A DNA stretch of 64,000 nt from Actinomycetales bacterium. GTDB lineage: Bacteria; Actinomycetota; Actinomycetes; S36-B12. Location of the stretch: positions 124,001-188,000 of the forward strand of contig WGLX01000009.1 in NCBI GenBank assembly GCA_016125355.1, given 5' to 3'. The notes under the pieces were generated by a model. It made no database searches. It saw only the letters and a list, made by a program, of their open reading frames with translations, and was not told where the DNA came from. The position numbers and the translations under genes were made by a program. Shown in pieces: positions 10,819-20,165 of this stretch. Each line of letters begins with the position of its first letter. Position 1 is the stretch's first letter.

Positions 10819-12509
10819 TGGCCGGTTACGACTTCGACGTCCTGATCATCGGGTCGGGGTTCGGCGGCTCCGTCGGCGCCCTGCGCCTGGCAGAGAAGGG
10901 GTACCGCGTCGGCGTTCTCGAGGCCGGTCGCCGGTTCGCCGATGCGGAACTGCCGAAGACGTCCTGGCGGCTGCGGGACTTCCTGTGGGCCCCGCAGCTG
11001 GGCTGCACCGGCATCCAGCGGATCCACGTGCTCCGCGACGTGGTCGTTCTCGCCGGAGCCGGCGTCGGAGGCGGCTCGCTCAACTACGCCAACACCCTGT
11101 ACGTGCCCGGTGCGCCCTTCTTCGACGATCCGCAGTGGCGCGACATCACCGACTGGGCGTCCGAGCTCGCCCCGTACTACGACCAGGCTGCCCGGATGCT
11201 CGGCGTGGTCGACAACCCCACCATGACCCCGTCGGATCTGGTCATGAAGGCCGTCGCCGACGAGATGGGCGTGGGGCACACCTTCCGGCTCACGCCGGTC
11301 GGCGTCTACTTCGGCGATGGCCCTGGGGTGACCCGGTCCGACCCGTTCTTCGGCGGAGTGGGTCCGAACCGCACCGGCTGCACGCAGTGCGGGGAGTGCA
11401 TGACGGGCTGCCGCCACAACGCCAAGAACACCCTGCCCAAGAACTACCTCGCCCTCGCGGAGGCTGCGGGGGCGCGGATCTACCCGCTCACCACGGTCAC
11501 TGGCATCGACGAGCTTCCCGAGGGTGGGTTCCTGGTGTCGACCGTCCGCACCGGCGAGTGGCTGGCACCGCGGACGCGAACCTTCCGTGCCGAGCAGGTG
11601 GTGCTGGCCGCGGGCACGTACGGCACGCAGCGGCTGCTGCATCGGATGCGCGACGACGGCCGGCTGCCGCGGATGTCCGGGCGGCTGGGCCAGTTGACCC
11701 GGACGAACTCGGAGTCGCTGCTCGGCGCGATCACGACGACCACGGCCACCGACTTCAGCGAGGGCGTGGCGATCACGTCGAGCTTCTACCCCGAGCCGCA
11801 CACCCACGTCGAGCCGGTGCGCTATGGGCACGGGTCCAACGCCATGGGGCTCCTTCAGTCCCTGCTCACCCAGCCTCAGCCGGGCCGTCCACGCTGGCGG
11901 ACCTTCCTCCGCGAGGCCGTACGGCAGCCGGGGCTCACCGCCCGCTTCCTCGATGTCCACCGGTGGAGCGAGCGCTCGATCATCTCCCTGGTGATGCAGA
12001 ACGTCGACAACTCGCTCACGCTGACTGGTGCGCGATCCCGCCTCGGTCGCTGGCACCTGACCACGTCCCAGGATGAGAGTTCTCCGGCTCCGTCATTCCT
12101 GCCGGTGGCGCAGGATGTCGTCACGCGCATGGCCGCTCGCATCAACGGCGTGCCCGCGGGCAGCGTGTTCGAGAACCTCGGACTCGCCGTGACCGCGCAC
12201 TTCGTCGGCGGCTGCCCGATCGGCGCCGACCCGGATCATGGCGTCATCGACCCATACCACCGGGTCTACGGGTACCCGGGCCTGCACGTCGTGGACGGCT
12301 CCGCGATCACGGCGAACCTCGGCGTGAACCCGTCGCTGACGATCACCGCCCAGGCCGAGCGGGCCTTCGCCCTCTGGCCCAATCGCGGCGAGGCCGATCG
12401 ACGGCCGGCGCAGGAGAGCGGCTACCGCCCGGTGGCGCCGGTGGCACCGGGCCGACCGGTCGTGCCGGCAGCGGCGCCCGGTGCCTTGCGCCTGCCGATC
12501 GTCACCTGA
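10818..12509 (+). CDS. choD: GMC-type FAD oxidoreductase, cholesterol-oxidase-like (ChoD)
   Basis: 563-residue flavoprotein. It has an N-terminal FAD fold (IIGSGFGGSVGALRLAEKGY, then LEAG) and C-terminal HFVGGCPIGADPDHGVIDPY plus GSAITANLGVNPSLTI, as in GMC alcohol oxidases. A cysteine cluster, CTQCGECMTGC, occurs near residue 195. The GTG start overlaps the gabD2 stop (taGTG). The synteny guaB3-choD matches mycobacteria, where this family is annotated as cholesterol oxidase. Whether it oxidises sterols here or another alcohol is inference. The Pro/Ala-rich tail after about residue 525 is probably disordered. Confidence 0.82.
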   Translation: MAGYDFDVLIIGSGFGGSVGALRLAEKGYRVGVLEAGRRFADAELPKTSWRLRDFLWAPQLGCTGIQRIHVLRDVVVLAGAGVGGGSLNYANTLYVPGAPFFDDPQWRDITDWASELAPYYDQAARMLGVVDNPTMTPSDLVMKAVADEMGVGHTFRLTPVGVYFGDGPGVTRSDPFFGGVGPNRTGCTQCGECMTGCRHNAKNTLPKNYLALAEAAGARIYPLTTVTGIDELPEGGFLVSTVRTGEWLAPRTRTFRAEQVVLAAGTYGTQRLLHRMRDDGRLPRMSGRLGQLTRTNSESLLGAITTTTATDFSEGVAITSSFYPEPHTHVEPVRYGHGSNAMGLLQSLLTQPQPGRPRWRTFLREAVRQPGLTARFLDVHRWSERSIISLVMQNVDNSLTLTGARSRLGRWHLTTSQDESSPAPSFLPVAQDVVTRMAARINGVPAGSVFENLGLAVTAHFVGGCPIGADPDHGVIDPYHRVYGYPGLHVVDGSAITANLGVNPSLTITAQAERAFALWPNRGEADRRPAQESGYRPVAPVAPGRPVVPAAAPGALRLPIVT

Positions 12510-12592
12510 GCGACCGGCCCGCGTTCCGCGCGACTCCGCTGTCGGATCGGCCTAGCCTGACAAGCGGTGGTCCACTTCGTGGGGGTGATCCC

Positions 12593-13924
12593 ATGCACCG
12601 GAGCCGTCGCACATTGCTCATCATCGGCGCTGTCGCGTTCTCGATTGTGGGATGGGCGGTGGTGCCTCCGGCGGGAGCATCCCTCGGTGCCGCGGATTCG
12701 CCGGGTCTGTCCGGCACGATCAGCGCGGATGGCCACACGCTCACGTGGGCGACAGGGGGAGTGAGCGCCGTCCCGTCCAACCGCCCTGATCTTGCCGAGC
12801 AATACGACGGCGTGGTGGCCGGTGGCGCCGCCGTCAGCTTCACCGGCACCATGGACTTCACCATCGCTCAGGGCTTTGTCACCAACCTGTCGCAGTCCGC
12901 CTCCATGAGCGGGGCTGCCAACAGCCCGCCAAGCGCCACCTACTCCGGGCGAGTGGGCGGCACGACCGTCTCGACGCCGTTCGCGCTCAGTGGTCGTGCT
13001 CCGTGGACGAAGGACATACCGGCTGCAGACAACGGGGTGGCGGCCACGCTCGTGCTCACCGCGTCGTCCCGCAACTGCAACGACTACGGCGTGTGCGGGG
13101 GCCCAGGCGTCGAGCTTGTGATCGCCGTGATGAAGACCGGTGCCGGCGGACCGACGGAGAACAAGCCACCGATCATCAAGGCCCTGCCCAAGGGTGGCGC
13201 CATCCTCATCGGCGATCGAATCCCGGTCAAGTGGTCGGTCAAGGACGACAGCGGCAGGGCCAGGTGGTTTGCCGGCCTGTTCTCCGGCGGCTCACTGATC
13301 GGCAAGGCGCAGAGCACGGGCCTGGTGAAGGCGACTGGGGGAACATACAGCGCCTACTGGCCGCTCACGGCGAAGCGTGGCGCCACCGGGCCCTTCTACT
13401 CGTGCTTCTACGCCCAGGACAAGTCCGGGCTGACGAGTGACGCGGCGCCCCTCTCATCCTGCATCTGGCACACCGTGCAGGTCAGCATCCCGTCCGTCTC
13501 CAACGGCTGCGGCGCCGCATGGGGACAGGTCGTCGAGGACACCCTGAACTGGATCGGCGACACCCGGACCTACGGCAACACGACGGTGAACATCCGCCCG
13601 GCCTGCAATCAGCACGACGCCGGCTACGCCGGGGTCGCCGTGGCGGGGATCCGCACCAAGAAGGTGACGGACTACCGGACCTGGAGCCGGGAGCAGGTCG
13701 ACCAGAAGTTCTACGACGACATCATGAAGCAGTGCCGTCAGGCCCTGTCCGGCCCGGCGAACGCCGGTTTCCTGAAGCAGTGCCAGCAGGACGCCTACAT
13801 CTATGTGGGCTTGGTTCGGCAATTCGGTCAGCCGGCCTTCGACGCGGACGTGACCGTGCCGGGCGTGCAGTCCACGATGCCGGCCGCGACGAATCCGCCT
13901 GGCGGCGCGCGCAACAACACCTAG
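12593..13924 (+). CDS. Secreted protein with C-terminal phospholipase A2-like domain
   Basis: 443 residues. An N-terminal signal peptide (RRTLLIIGAVAFSIVG, probable cleavage after about residue 30) is followed by about 270 residues of uncharacterised beta-rich sequence. A prokaryotic PLA2-type domain starts near Cys305. ACNQHDAGY places the catalytic pair at His341-Asp342, as in streptomycete PLA2 (CNRHDxGY). Further Cys residues could form disulfides. The protein is probably exported and may hydrolyse phospholipid. A TAGCCT box (12553-12558) supports a promoter just upstream. First gene of a four-gene run with gaps under 20 nt. Confidence 0.8.
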   Translation: MHRSRRTLLIIGAVAFSIVGWAVVPPAGASLGAADSPGLSGTISADGHTLTWATGGVSAVPSNRPDLAEQYDGVVAGGAAVSFTGTMDFTIAQGFVTNLSQSASMSGAANSPPSATYSGRVGGTTVSTPFALSGRAPWTKDIPAADNGVAATLVLTASSRNCNDYGVCGGPGVELVIAVMKTGAGGPTENKPPIIKALPKGGAILIGDRIPVKWSVKDDSGRARWFAGLFSGGSLIGKAQSTGLVKATGGTYSAYWPLTAKRGATGPFYSCFYAQDKSGLTSDAAPLSSCIWHTVQVSIPSVSNGCGAAWGQVVEDTLNWIGDTRTYGNTTVNIRPACNQHDAGYAGVAVAGIRTKKVTDYRTWSREQVDQKFYDDIMKQCRQALSGPANAGFLKQCQQDAYIYVGLVRQFGQPAFDADVTVPGVQSTMPAATNPPGGARNNT

Positions 13925-13942
13925 GCCTGGAAGCGAGGGGTC

Positions 13943-15280
13943 ATGAGCAGCGGATCGGGTGATCGCCGCCGACAGCGGGTTGCCCTCATCGTCATCATCG
14001 TCGTGATCTTGGGCATGGTGGGGGCGGTCCTCCTCCTCCAACCGAAGGATGCCGACACGACGGCAACAGCGCCGACCGGGTCGGCGTCGGCCGCCGCGGC
14101 ACCTGCCTCGGCAGAGCCGCAGGTCGTCCTGCTGGTGGCGCAGGATGAACCGCAGGCCGACTTCACCCCGCCCGTCGGTGAGGGGATGCTGGTGGAGCCG
14201 ATTGCGGCCGACAGCCCCACCGGACTCGTGGATGTCAAGGGAGACGAGGTCGGGTTGTACGGCGGCACGCTGCAGCTCGGATCCTGCGACCGCACGCAGC
14301 TCGCCGACTACCTGGAAGCGCACCCCAGCAAGGCCGAGGCATGGGCCAGCGTGCGTGAGGTTCCGGTCGACGGCATCCGCGACCACCTGTTCCGACTCAC
14401 CCCGCTCGTCCTTCGCGCCGACACCCTGGTGACGAACCACGGGTACGAGAACGGGACGGCAACCAGCTTCCCGTCGATCCTGCAGGCCGGCACGGCCGTT
14501 CTCGTCGACGATTACGGAGTTCCCGCGGTGAGGTGCTTCTGCGGCAACCCGCTCTCGGCCGCCCCTGATCTGGCGCCGGGGACGTCGTACGAGGGAAAGA
14601 AGTGGAAGGGCTGGAAGCCGGAGCGGACGGTGCGGGTCAAGCCCAGCGACCGCATCATCGACAACTTCACGGCCGTGGATCCGGCGAGCGGCTCTATGTT
14701 CACCCGCCCGGTCGGGACCGACGGCGCGCAGGACACTGACACCGGTGAACCCGTACCGGCGGGTGTGCCCGGTGTGGTCGTCGATCCTGGCCCGCTGTCA
14801 CCCGTTCCCGGAGCCGGTTCGCCTCCGGCCGCGAGCGCGGCCGAGACCAGCGCCCCTGTTCCCGACGGCGACGGTGGTGCCATGGCTACCGAACGTCCGG
14901 CGGGAGAGCCGGTTGAACTCTTCCGCGTTGACTCCATCGCTGGCGTCTCCAGCGGGCCGCCCAAGCCGACCATCTTCACGCTGGGCGGACCGGCGTTCGT
15001 GACCTCCGTGATGACGTACCACTACCTGAACCAGGGCGCACCGCCCGGGACCCTCGCGTTCGAGGGCGAGGACGGAACGGTGTACGGGCCGTGGCCGACC
15101 GTCGGCAGCGAAGGTCAAGGAGGCGTGGCCAACGCCTATTGGACTGCCGAGCCCAACGTCGTCGTGCCTGCCGGGACGTACACAGTGATCGACTCTGATC
15201 CGAGCACGTGGTCCTGGGCCCTCGACACCGACCAGCGTGGCATCACGATCATCCAAGGCATCCCGGTCGGCGAGGGCTGA
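13943..15280 (+). CDS. Membrane-anchored extracytoplasmic protein (DUF6777-like)
   Basis: 445 residues. One transmembrane segment near the N-terminus (about 11-34, VALIVIIVVILGMVGAVLLL) precedes an Ala/Ser/Thr-rich linker and an extracellular region. The phrase VPAVRCFCGNPLSA recalls an uncharacterised actinobacterial family I know as DUF6777 (recognition from memory, moderate certainty). A Pro-rich stretch separates it from a beta-sandwich-like C-terminal part. It follows the PLA2-like gene by 18 nt and is presumably cotranscribed. Function unknown; a role in surface interaction is only a guess. Confidence 0.75.
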   Translation: MSSGSGDRRRQRVALIVIIVVILGMVGAVLLLQPKDADTTATAPTGSASAAAAPASAEPQVVLLVAQDEPQADFTPPVGEGMLVEPIAADSPTGLVDVKGDEVGLYGGTLQLGSCDRTQLADYLEAHPSKAEAWASVREVPVDGIRDHLFRLTPLVLRADTLVTNHGYENGTATSFPSILQAGTAVLVDDYGVPAVRCFCGNPLSAAPDLAPGTSYEGKKWKGWKPERTVRVKPSDRIIDNFTAVDPASGSMFTRPVGTDGAQDTDTGEPVPAGVPGVVVDPGPLSPVPGAGSPPAASAAETSAPVPDGDGGAMATERPAGEPVELFRVDSIAGVSSGPPKPTIFTLGGPAFVTSVMTYHYLNQGAPPGTLAFEGEDGTVYGPWPTVGSEGQGGVANAYWTAEPNVVVPAGTYTVIDSDPSTWSWALDTDQRGITIIQGIPVGEG

Positions 15281-15299
15281 TCGGGCGAAGGGAGGAACG

Positions 15300-15908
15300 A
15301 TGCGCATCTCACGCAGGGTCGTCGCGGCCCTGAGCGTCGTCGGCCTGGGGGTCGTCCTACCCGCCGCAGCGGCGCTGGCCGCAGATGCGACCGGCTGCTC
15401 CGGATCGGTGACCTCCATGATGGCCGACGGCTCCGAGGTGGATTCGGCGACCGCGCCCGGCGCTGGTGGAACGGCGAGCGATCCGCTCGTGATCGACCCG
15501 GCCGGCTCGGTCGCATGGGAGGGGTCCACTGACTCGGTGATCACCAACGGCACCTGGGCCGTCCGCGTCGGGGGAGTGCAGGTGATGAGCGGGACAGCCG
15601 ACAATGCGGACGGCAAGACCTCCGCTTCCGGGACCGTCGACCTCGCCGACACACTGGCTCCGGTGCAATGGATCCTGCAGACGAACGCCAAGATCCCGGT
15701 CGACGGTGAACTCACCGGTCAGGGCGGTACGTGCACCGGCAGTGGCTACGTCGCCGGCACCGGTGACGGCACCTTCACCTCACCGGTATTCCTTGGCGGC
15801 GCCGCCCTCGCGGGCCTTGGTGTCATCGGTGCGATCGCTATGGCGGCGGCGACCAAGGCGACGGCAACGGCGGGGACGGCGGCAGGAGCGTCAGGAGGTG
15901 CGTCATGA
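15300..15908 (+). CDS. Exported protein with C-terminal membrane anchor, unknown function
   Basis: 202 residues. The signal peptide RRVVAALSVVGLGVVLPAAAALA ends in an Ala-x-Ala site. A beta-rich ectodomain of about 130 residues follows, with two Cys that could pair (Cys33 and one near residue 140), and a hydrophobic segment (FLGGAALAGLGVIGAIAMA) anchors the C-terminus. Start ATG at 15300 with GGGAGG just upstream. A longer in-frame start at 15237 would overlap the previous gene and spoil the signal peptide. It resembles no family I can name. Confidence 0.8.
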   Translation: MRISRRVVAALSVVGLGVVLPAAAALAADATGCSGSVTSMMADGSEVDSATAPGAGGTASDPLVIDPAGSVAWEGSTDSVITNGTWAVRVGGVQVMSGTADNADGKTSASGTVDLADTLAPVQWILQTNAKIPVDGELTGQGGTCTGSGYVAGTGDGTFTSPVFLGGAALAGLGVIGAIAMAAATKATATAGTAAGASGGAS

Positions 15909-16090
15909 AGGTGAAGCGCCACCCGATCCTGGGGTTCTTCTCCGGCCTGGCCTTCGGCATCGGCCTCGCGTTCATTCTCGTCGCCGTCGGGCTGGTGCCC
16001 ATGACCGTGGCCTGGCTTGCGGGCATCACCGCGGCGGGGGTGGTCCTGGGTGTCGCCTGGGCCTACGCCGCGCCGGCGCGGGGGCGTTGA
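15905..16090 (+). CDS. Small two-helix membrane protein
   Basis: 61 residues with two hydrophobic helices (about 8-28 and 31-54) and a basic N-terminus, MKVKRHP. Its ATG overlaps the stop of the preceding exported protein (ATGA), so it is coupled to it and is probably a partner membrane component of the 12.6-16.1 kb operon. No recognisable family. Confidence 0.7.
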   Translation: MKVKRHPILGFFSGLAFGIGLAFILVAVGLVPMTVAWLAGITAAGVVLGVAWAYAAPARGR

Positions 16091-16111
16091 CGCGGGATCA
16101 GCAGGGCTGTG

Positions 16112-16306
16112 TCAGGCAACGGAGCAGGACATGTCCTGCCCGCAGCACATCGGCGACTTGATCTTGCCGTGCCCGTTGGGGCACTCCGAGATCTCCACCA
16201 TGCTGCCGTCGTCCTTGTTGAGCGAGGCGTCGACAAGGTCGGCCCCGCAGTGGCCGCAGGTGGTGTTGACGGACATTCCGCACTTCGCGCAGGTGTAAAG
16301 AGCCAT
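16112..16306 (-). CDS. Small cysteine-rich zinc-ribbon-like protein
   Basis: 64 residues with eight cysteines. Cys6/Cys9 and Cys17/Cys20 form two CxxC knuckles, and Cys42, Cys54, Cys55 and Cys61 follow (SPMCCGQDMSC). Two metal sites of zinc-ribbon or rubredoxin type are plausible. No enzyme domain is present. It stands alone, convergent with the small membrane protein gene. Function unknown; metal sensing or carriage would fit the cysteine pattern but is inference. Confidence 0.75.
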   Translation of the reverse strand: MALYTCAKCGMSVNTTCGHCGADLVDASLNKDDGSMVEISECPNGHGKIKSPMCCGQDMSCSVA

Positions 16307-16357
16307 GCCCGGACGCTACCTCACGTGACGGGACTCCGCCCCTCCGTTCCCACATGC

Positions 16358-16415
16358 CGAGTGGCGGGTCGTGCAGGTCTGGACGCGTCCGGGAACCCGC
16401 ACGACCCGCCACTCG
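16358..16415. repeat. Extragenic palindrome, copy 1 (CGAGTGGCGGGTCGTGC family)
   Basis: 17-nt arms, CGAGTGGCGGGTCGTGC at 16358-16374 and its exact complement at 16399-16415, around a 24-nt loop that itself contains the palindrome GGACGCGTCC. Copy 2, with nearly the same arms, is at 35345-35402. Both lie just 3' of a multi-gene operon and are followed by GCGTG. It may terminate the coxSLM-like transcript, which ends at 16431. Confidence 0.8.
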
Positions 16416-16430
16416 CGTGGAGGGGGTGAG

Positions 16431-17285
16431 CTAGGTCAGGCCGGCGGCCTTCGCCACGGCGCGGCCGGTCAGCACGCGGGCGAGGTGCTCCCGGTACTCG
16501 ACGTCGGCGTGGATGTCGGCGTTGGGACTGGTGCCCTCCGCCGCATGCTCGGCCGCCGCCTTGATGGCCTCGACCGTCGACGCGCCCACGAGGGCAGCCT
16601 CCACAGCGGACGCCCGCACCGGGCCTGGGCCCATGTTGGTCAGGCCCACGCGCGCCTCGGCGATGGCGCCGCCGTCCATCCGCACCGCGGCCGCGGCACC
16701 GACGATGGCCCACGCCTGCGCGGTCCGGTTGAGCTTCTCGTAGTGCGCCCCCCACCCGGTGTACTTGGGGAAGCTCACGCTGACCAGGAGTTCGTCCGGG
16801 CCCACCGCCGTCGTGAAGTAGTCCACGAAGAACTCTGACGCCGGCACAGTGCGCCGCCCGCCGGGACCGGCGATCGTGAATGTCGCCTCCAGGGCCAAGG
16901 CGGTGCCCGCCTGGTCGCCGGCGGGGTCGGCATGCGCCATCGCCCCGCCGAACGTGCCCCGGTGCCGGATCTGCCGGTCTGCGACGGTGGCCGTCGCAGA
17001 CGTCAGCAGGCCCACGTGCTCGCGCACGAGGGCGCTCTTCTCGACCGCGTCGTGGGTCACGCCTGCGCCGATGACGACGGCGTCCCCCGCGTCGGTGATG
17101 GACTTCATCTCGTCGATGCGCGTCGTGTCGACGATCACTGAGGGCTCACCCATCCGCAGCCGCAGCACCGGCATGAGGGACTGCCCGCCGCCAAGGACCT
17201 TGGCGTCCTCGCCGGCAGCAGCCAGCGCGGCGACGGCCTCGTCGACGGACGACGGGCGGACGTAGTCGAACTTCGCGGGGATCAT
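16431..17285 (-). CDS. FAD-binding subunit of a CO-dehydrogenase-family molybdenum hydroxylase (CoxM-like)
   Basis: Carries electrons from the iron-sulfur subunit to FAD. 284 residues. Flavin motifs are GGGQSLMPVLRLRM near residue 33 and the diphosphate-binding TFGGAMAHADPAGD near residue 107, then the CoxM/KdhA C-terminal domain. Last gene of the minus-strand order small-large-medium. Its ATG overlaps the stop of the large-subunit gene by 4 nt (ATGA). Substrate follows from the large subunit and is unknown. Confidence 0.9.
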   Translation of the reverse strand: MIPAKFDYVRPSSVDEAVAALAAAGEDAKVLGGGQSLMPVLRLRMGEPSVIVDTTRIDEMKSITDAGDAVVIGAGVTHDAVEKSALVREHVGLLTSATATVADRQIRHRGTFGGAMAHADPAGDQAGTALALEATFTIAGPGGRRTVPASEFFVDYFTTAVGPDELLVSVSFPKYTGWGAHYEKLNRTAQAWAIVGAAAAVRMDGGAIAEARVGLTNMGPGPVRASAVEAALVGASTVEAIKAAAEHAAEGTSPNADIHADVEYREHLARVLTGRAVAKAAGLT

Positions 17286-19651
17286 GCCGCGCCTCCCTTC
17301 GCAGCCTTGATGGCTCTCCATACGTTCTGCGGACTCGCCGGCATGAGGACGTCGTTGACGCCGAGGTGGCGCAGTGCATCCACGATGCCGTTGACGATGG
17401 CCGGGGTGGAGGCGATCGCCCCTGCCTCGCCGACACCCTTCGTGCCGAGCGAGTGCGTGGTCGACGGCGTCACCGTCCGGTCCGTGATGAAGGACGGCAG
17501 GTCGGCCGCCGACGGGATGAGGTAGTCGGCGAGGCTGGCGGTCAGGATGTTGCCGTCCTCGTCGTACTCCACCCCCTCGTACAGCGCCTGCCCGATGCCC
17601 ATCGCGACGCCGCCGTGCACCTGTCCCTCGACGATCATCGGATTCACCTGGTTGCCGACGTCGTCCACGCAGACGTACTTGCGAACCCTGACCTTGCCGG
17701 TCTCGGTGTCGACCTCCATGGCCGCGAGGTGCGTGCCGTGTGGGTAGGAGAAGTCCTCCGGATCGACGGTGGCGACGCCCTCGATCATGGGCTCCACCCC
17801 ATCGGGGAGGTTGTGGGCGGAGAACGCCGCCCACGCGAGCGCCCCCAGGGTGACCGACTTCTCCGGATCGCCCTTCACCGAGAAGGTGCCCTCCCGGAAC
17901 TCCAGGTCGTCCGCGGAGCATTCCAGCTGGTGGGCGGCGATCGGGCGGGCGTTCTCGATGACGCGGTCGGCGGCCTTCTTGATGGCCTGCCCGCCCACGG
18001 CGAGCGAGCGCGATCCGTACGTGTCCATGCCGTACGGCGCCCGGCCGGTGTCGCTGTGGATCACGTCGATGTCCTCGACGGGGATCCCCAGGATGCTGCT
18101 GGCGATCTGGCTCCACGCTGTCTCGTGCCCCTGCCCGTGCGGCGAGGTGCCCGTGACGAGCTCGACCTTGCCGCTGGGGAGCAGGCGGATGGTGCAGTGC
18201 TCCCAGCCGCCGGCGGCGTACTTGAGGGCCCCGAGGGTCCGGGACGGTGCGAGGCCGCACATCTCGGTGAACGTCGAGATGCCGATGCCCAGCTGAACCG
18301 GGTCGCCCGACTCACGGCGCGCCTTCTGCTCGGCCCGCAGCTCATCCATGCCGAACAGCTCGAGGGCCCGCGCCGTCGCGGCCTCGTAGTTGCCGGTGTC
18401 GTACGTCAGCCCGGCCACCGTCGTGTACGGGAACTCGTGGTGCTGGATCCAGTTGCGCGTGCGCAGCTCCATCGGGTCCATGCCCAGCTCGGCCGCGAGC
18501 TCGTCGATCATCCGCTCGACAGCGAAGGTGGCCTCCGGGCGTCCGGCTCCCCGGATGGCGTCCGTGGGCGTGGTGTTCGTGAACACGCCGGTGCACCGGA
18601 ACTGGTAGGCGTCCATCTTGTAGATGGCGGGGAACATGAACATGCCCAGCAGGGGCGTGCCCGGGGTGATGATCTGCAGGTAGGCGCCCATGTTGGCCAG
18701 CAGGTCGACCTTGAACCCGAGGAGCTTCCCGTCCTTGGTGGCGGCGAGCTCGAGGTCCTGGATCTGGTCACGGCCATGGTGGGACGCGACGAGATCCTCG
18801 CTGCGGGTCTCGTTCCACTTGACAGGGCGACCGAGCTTGCGGGCGAGCTGCAGGGCGAGGACCTCCTCGCGGTACATCTGGAGCTTGCCGCCGAATCCGC
18901 CGCCGACGTCGGGCGCCACGATGCGCAGGTTCTGCTCCGGGATGCCGGTGCTCAGCGACAGCACCACGCGCAGCACGTGCGGGATCTGCGTGGAGGACCA
19001 CAGGGTGATTTCGTCGCTCATGCCCATGGGCGCAGCCACGACGGCCCGCGGCTCCATGAAGGCGGCCACGATGCGCTGGTTGACGAAGCGCCGCTTGACG
19101 ATGACGTCCGCCTTGGCGGCCACCTCGTCCCATCCCCCGCCGAGGTCGTAGACGTAGCATGTGTTGTTGGCGGCGTCGTCGTGGACGAGGGTGCTGCCCG
19201 GGGAAACGGCGTCGATCATGTTGACGATCGCGGGCAGGGGCTCGTAGTCGACGTCGACCGCGGCCACGGCGTCTTCGGCAGCCTCCGGGCTGGTGGCGAG
19301 GACGACGGCCACCACGTCGCCGACGTGACGGACCTTGTCACCCGTCAGGGCCGGGAACGGCGGCATCACCGTGTCGTCCGTGACCGGCCAGACGCACAGG
19401 ACGTTGGCGTTCAGATCACCCAGGCTCGCCGCGTCGTAGGCGGCGACGACACCCGGCATGGCCAGCGCGCCGGACAGGTCGACCTTGGCGATGCGGGCGT
19501 GCGCCATGGGGCTGCGGACCAGGCCCATGTGCACGGCTCCTGGGAGCTGGATGTTGTCGGTCCAGTTCGTGCGTCCATGGAGGAGCTTGGCGTCCTCCTT
19601 GCGCTTGATGGGGCGGCCGAACGCCGTCCCGGTGTCCACCATCTCGGTCAC
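17282..19651 (-). CDS. Molybdopterin-binding large subunit, form II CoxL-like hydroxylase
   Basis: 789-residue catalytic subunit of the xanthine oxidase superfamily. Visible are [16 protein letters not shown], the active-site loop [19 protein letters not shown], the cofactor-site [10 protein letters not shown], and the C-terminal catalytic Glu in [13 protein letters not shown]. True CO dehydrogenases (form I) carry AYxCSFR in the active-site loop. This protein has AIRGAGR, close to the form II AYRGAGR but with Ile for Tyr, so CO is not a supported substrate. It probably hydroxylates an aldehyde, purine or N-heterocycle. Overlaps both neighbours by 4 nt. Confidence 0.9.
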   Translation of the reverse strand: MTEMVDTGTAFGRPIKRKEDAKLLHGRTNWTDNIQLPGAVHMGLVRSPMAHARIAKVDLSGALAMPGVVAAYDAASLGDLNANVLCVWPVTDDTVMPPFPALTGDKVRHVGDVVAVVLATSPEAAEDAVAAVDVDYEPLPAIVNMIDAVSPGSTLVHDDAANNTCYVYDLGGGWDEVAAKADVIVKRRFVNQRIVAAFMEPRAVVAAPMGMSDEITLWSSTQIPHVLRVVLSLSTGIPEQNLRIVAPDVGGGFGGKLQMYREEVLALQLARKLGRPVKWNETRSEDLVASHHGRDQIQDLELAATKDGKLLGFKVDLLANMGAYLQIITPGTPLLGMFMFPAIYKMDAYQFRCTGVFTNTTPTDAIRGAGRPEATFAVERMIDELAAELGMDPMELRTRNWIQHHEFPYTTVAGLTYDTGNYEAATARALELFGMDELRAEQKARRESGDPVQLGIGISTFTEMCGLAPSRTLGALKYAAGGWEHCTIRLLPSGKVELVTGTSPHGQGHETAWSQIASSILGIPVEDIDVIHSDTGRAPYGMDTYGSRSLAVGGQAIKKAADRVIENARPIAAHQLECSADDLEFREGTFSVKGDPEKSVTLGALAWAAFSAHNLPDGVEPMIEGVATVDPEDFSYPHGTHLAAMEVDTETGKVRVRKYVCVDDVGNQVNPMIVEGQVHGGVAMGIGQALYEGVEYDEDGNILTASLADYLIPSAADLPSFITDRTVTPSTTHSLGTKGVGEAGAIASTPAIVNGIVDALRHLGVNDVLMPASPQNVWRAIKAAKGGAA

Positions 19652-20118
19652 TTGGCCCCTCCCATCAGTTCAGCGGCCATCTGGACCGACTTCACGATGT
19701 TGTGGTAGCCCGTGCAGCGGCAGAGGTTGCCGTGCAGGCCGTCGCGGATCTCCTCCTCGGAGGGATGGGGGTTCTCGGAGAGCAGGTCGACGGTCGACAT
19801 GACCATGCCCGGGGTGCAGTAGCCGCACTGGAGGCCGTGGCACTCCTTGAAGGCGGTCTGCACGGGATGCCACTCGTCACCGGTGGACAGGCCCTGGATG
19901 GTGGTGACCTCGCAGCCGTCGGCCTGGACGGCGAGCATGCTGCACGACTTCACGCTCTGCCCGTCGACGAGCACGGTGCAGGCACCGCAGTTCGACGTGT
20001 CGCAGCCGACCACAGTGCCGACCTTCCCCAGGTCGTTGCGTAGCCAATGGACCAGCAGCGTGCGGGGCTCGACATCGCCCTCGTACGCGGTGCCGTCCAC
20101 GGTGACTCTGATCTGCAT
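19648..20118 (-). CDS. [2Fe-2S] small subunit of the molybdenum hydroxylase (CoxS-like)
   Basis: 156 residues with the two expected clusters: a plant-ferredoxin-type site ([12 protein letters not shown] plus a later Cys) and the second site CGYCTPGM with CRCTGY. It relays electrons from the molybdenum centre to FAD. First gene of the operon. The ATG at 20118 is preceded on the minus strand by AAGGGA. A CRP-like palindrome lies 48 nt upstream. Confidence 0.93.
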   Translation of the reverse strand: MQIRVTVDGTAYEGDVEPRTLLVHWLRNDLGKVGTVVGCDTSNCGACTVLVDGQSVKSCSMLAVQADGCEVTTIQGLSTGDEWHPVQTAFKECHGLQCGYCTPGMVMSTVDLLSENPHPSEEEIRDGLHGNLCRCTGYHNIVKSVQMAAELMGGAK

Positions 20119-20165
20119 CGAAATCCCTTCTCAGACGTGATCTACCGCCCCCGGCAGAGAGCGCA

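Noticed and set aside
9450-12509. A single 1019-codon open frame across gabD2 and choD
   Set aside because: The first 456 codons are an Arg/Pro/Gly-rich out-of-frame reading of gabD2. The real gene in this frame begins at the GTG at 10818, where the FAD-binding fold starts.
16358-16415. CRISPR repeat or integration site
   Set aside because: Only two palindromes, 19 kb apart, with no spacer periodicity, cas genes or integrase. A REP-like element or terminator fits better.
17366-19708. 780-codon open frame opposite the molybdenum hydroxylase large subunit
   Set aside because: Composition is that of an antisense shadow and no domain is recognisable; the minus-strand gene is complete with all motifs.
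16431-20118. Aerobic carbon monoxide dehydrogenase
   Set aside because: The form I motif AYxCSFR is absent; the loop is AIRGAGR. Only the superfamily is supported.
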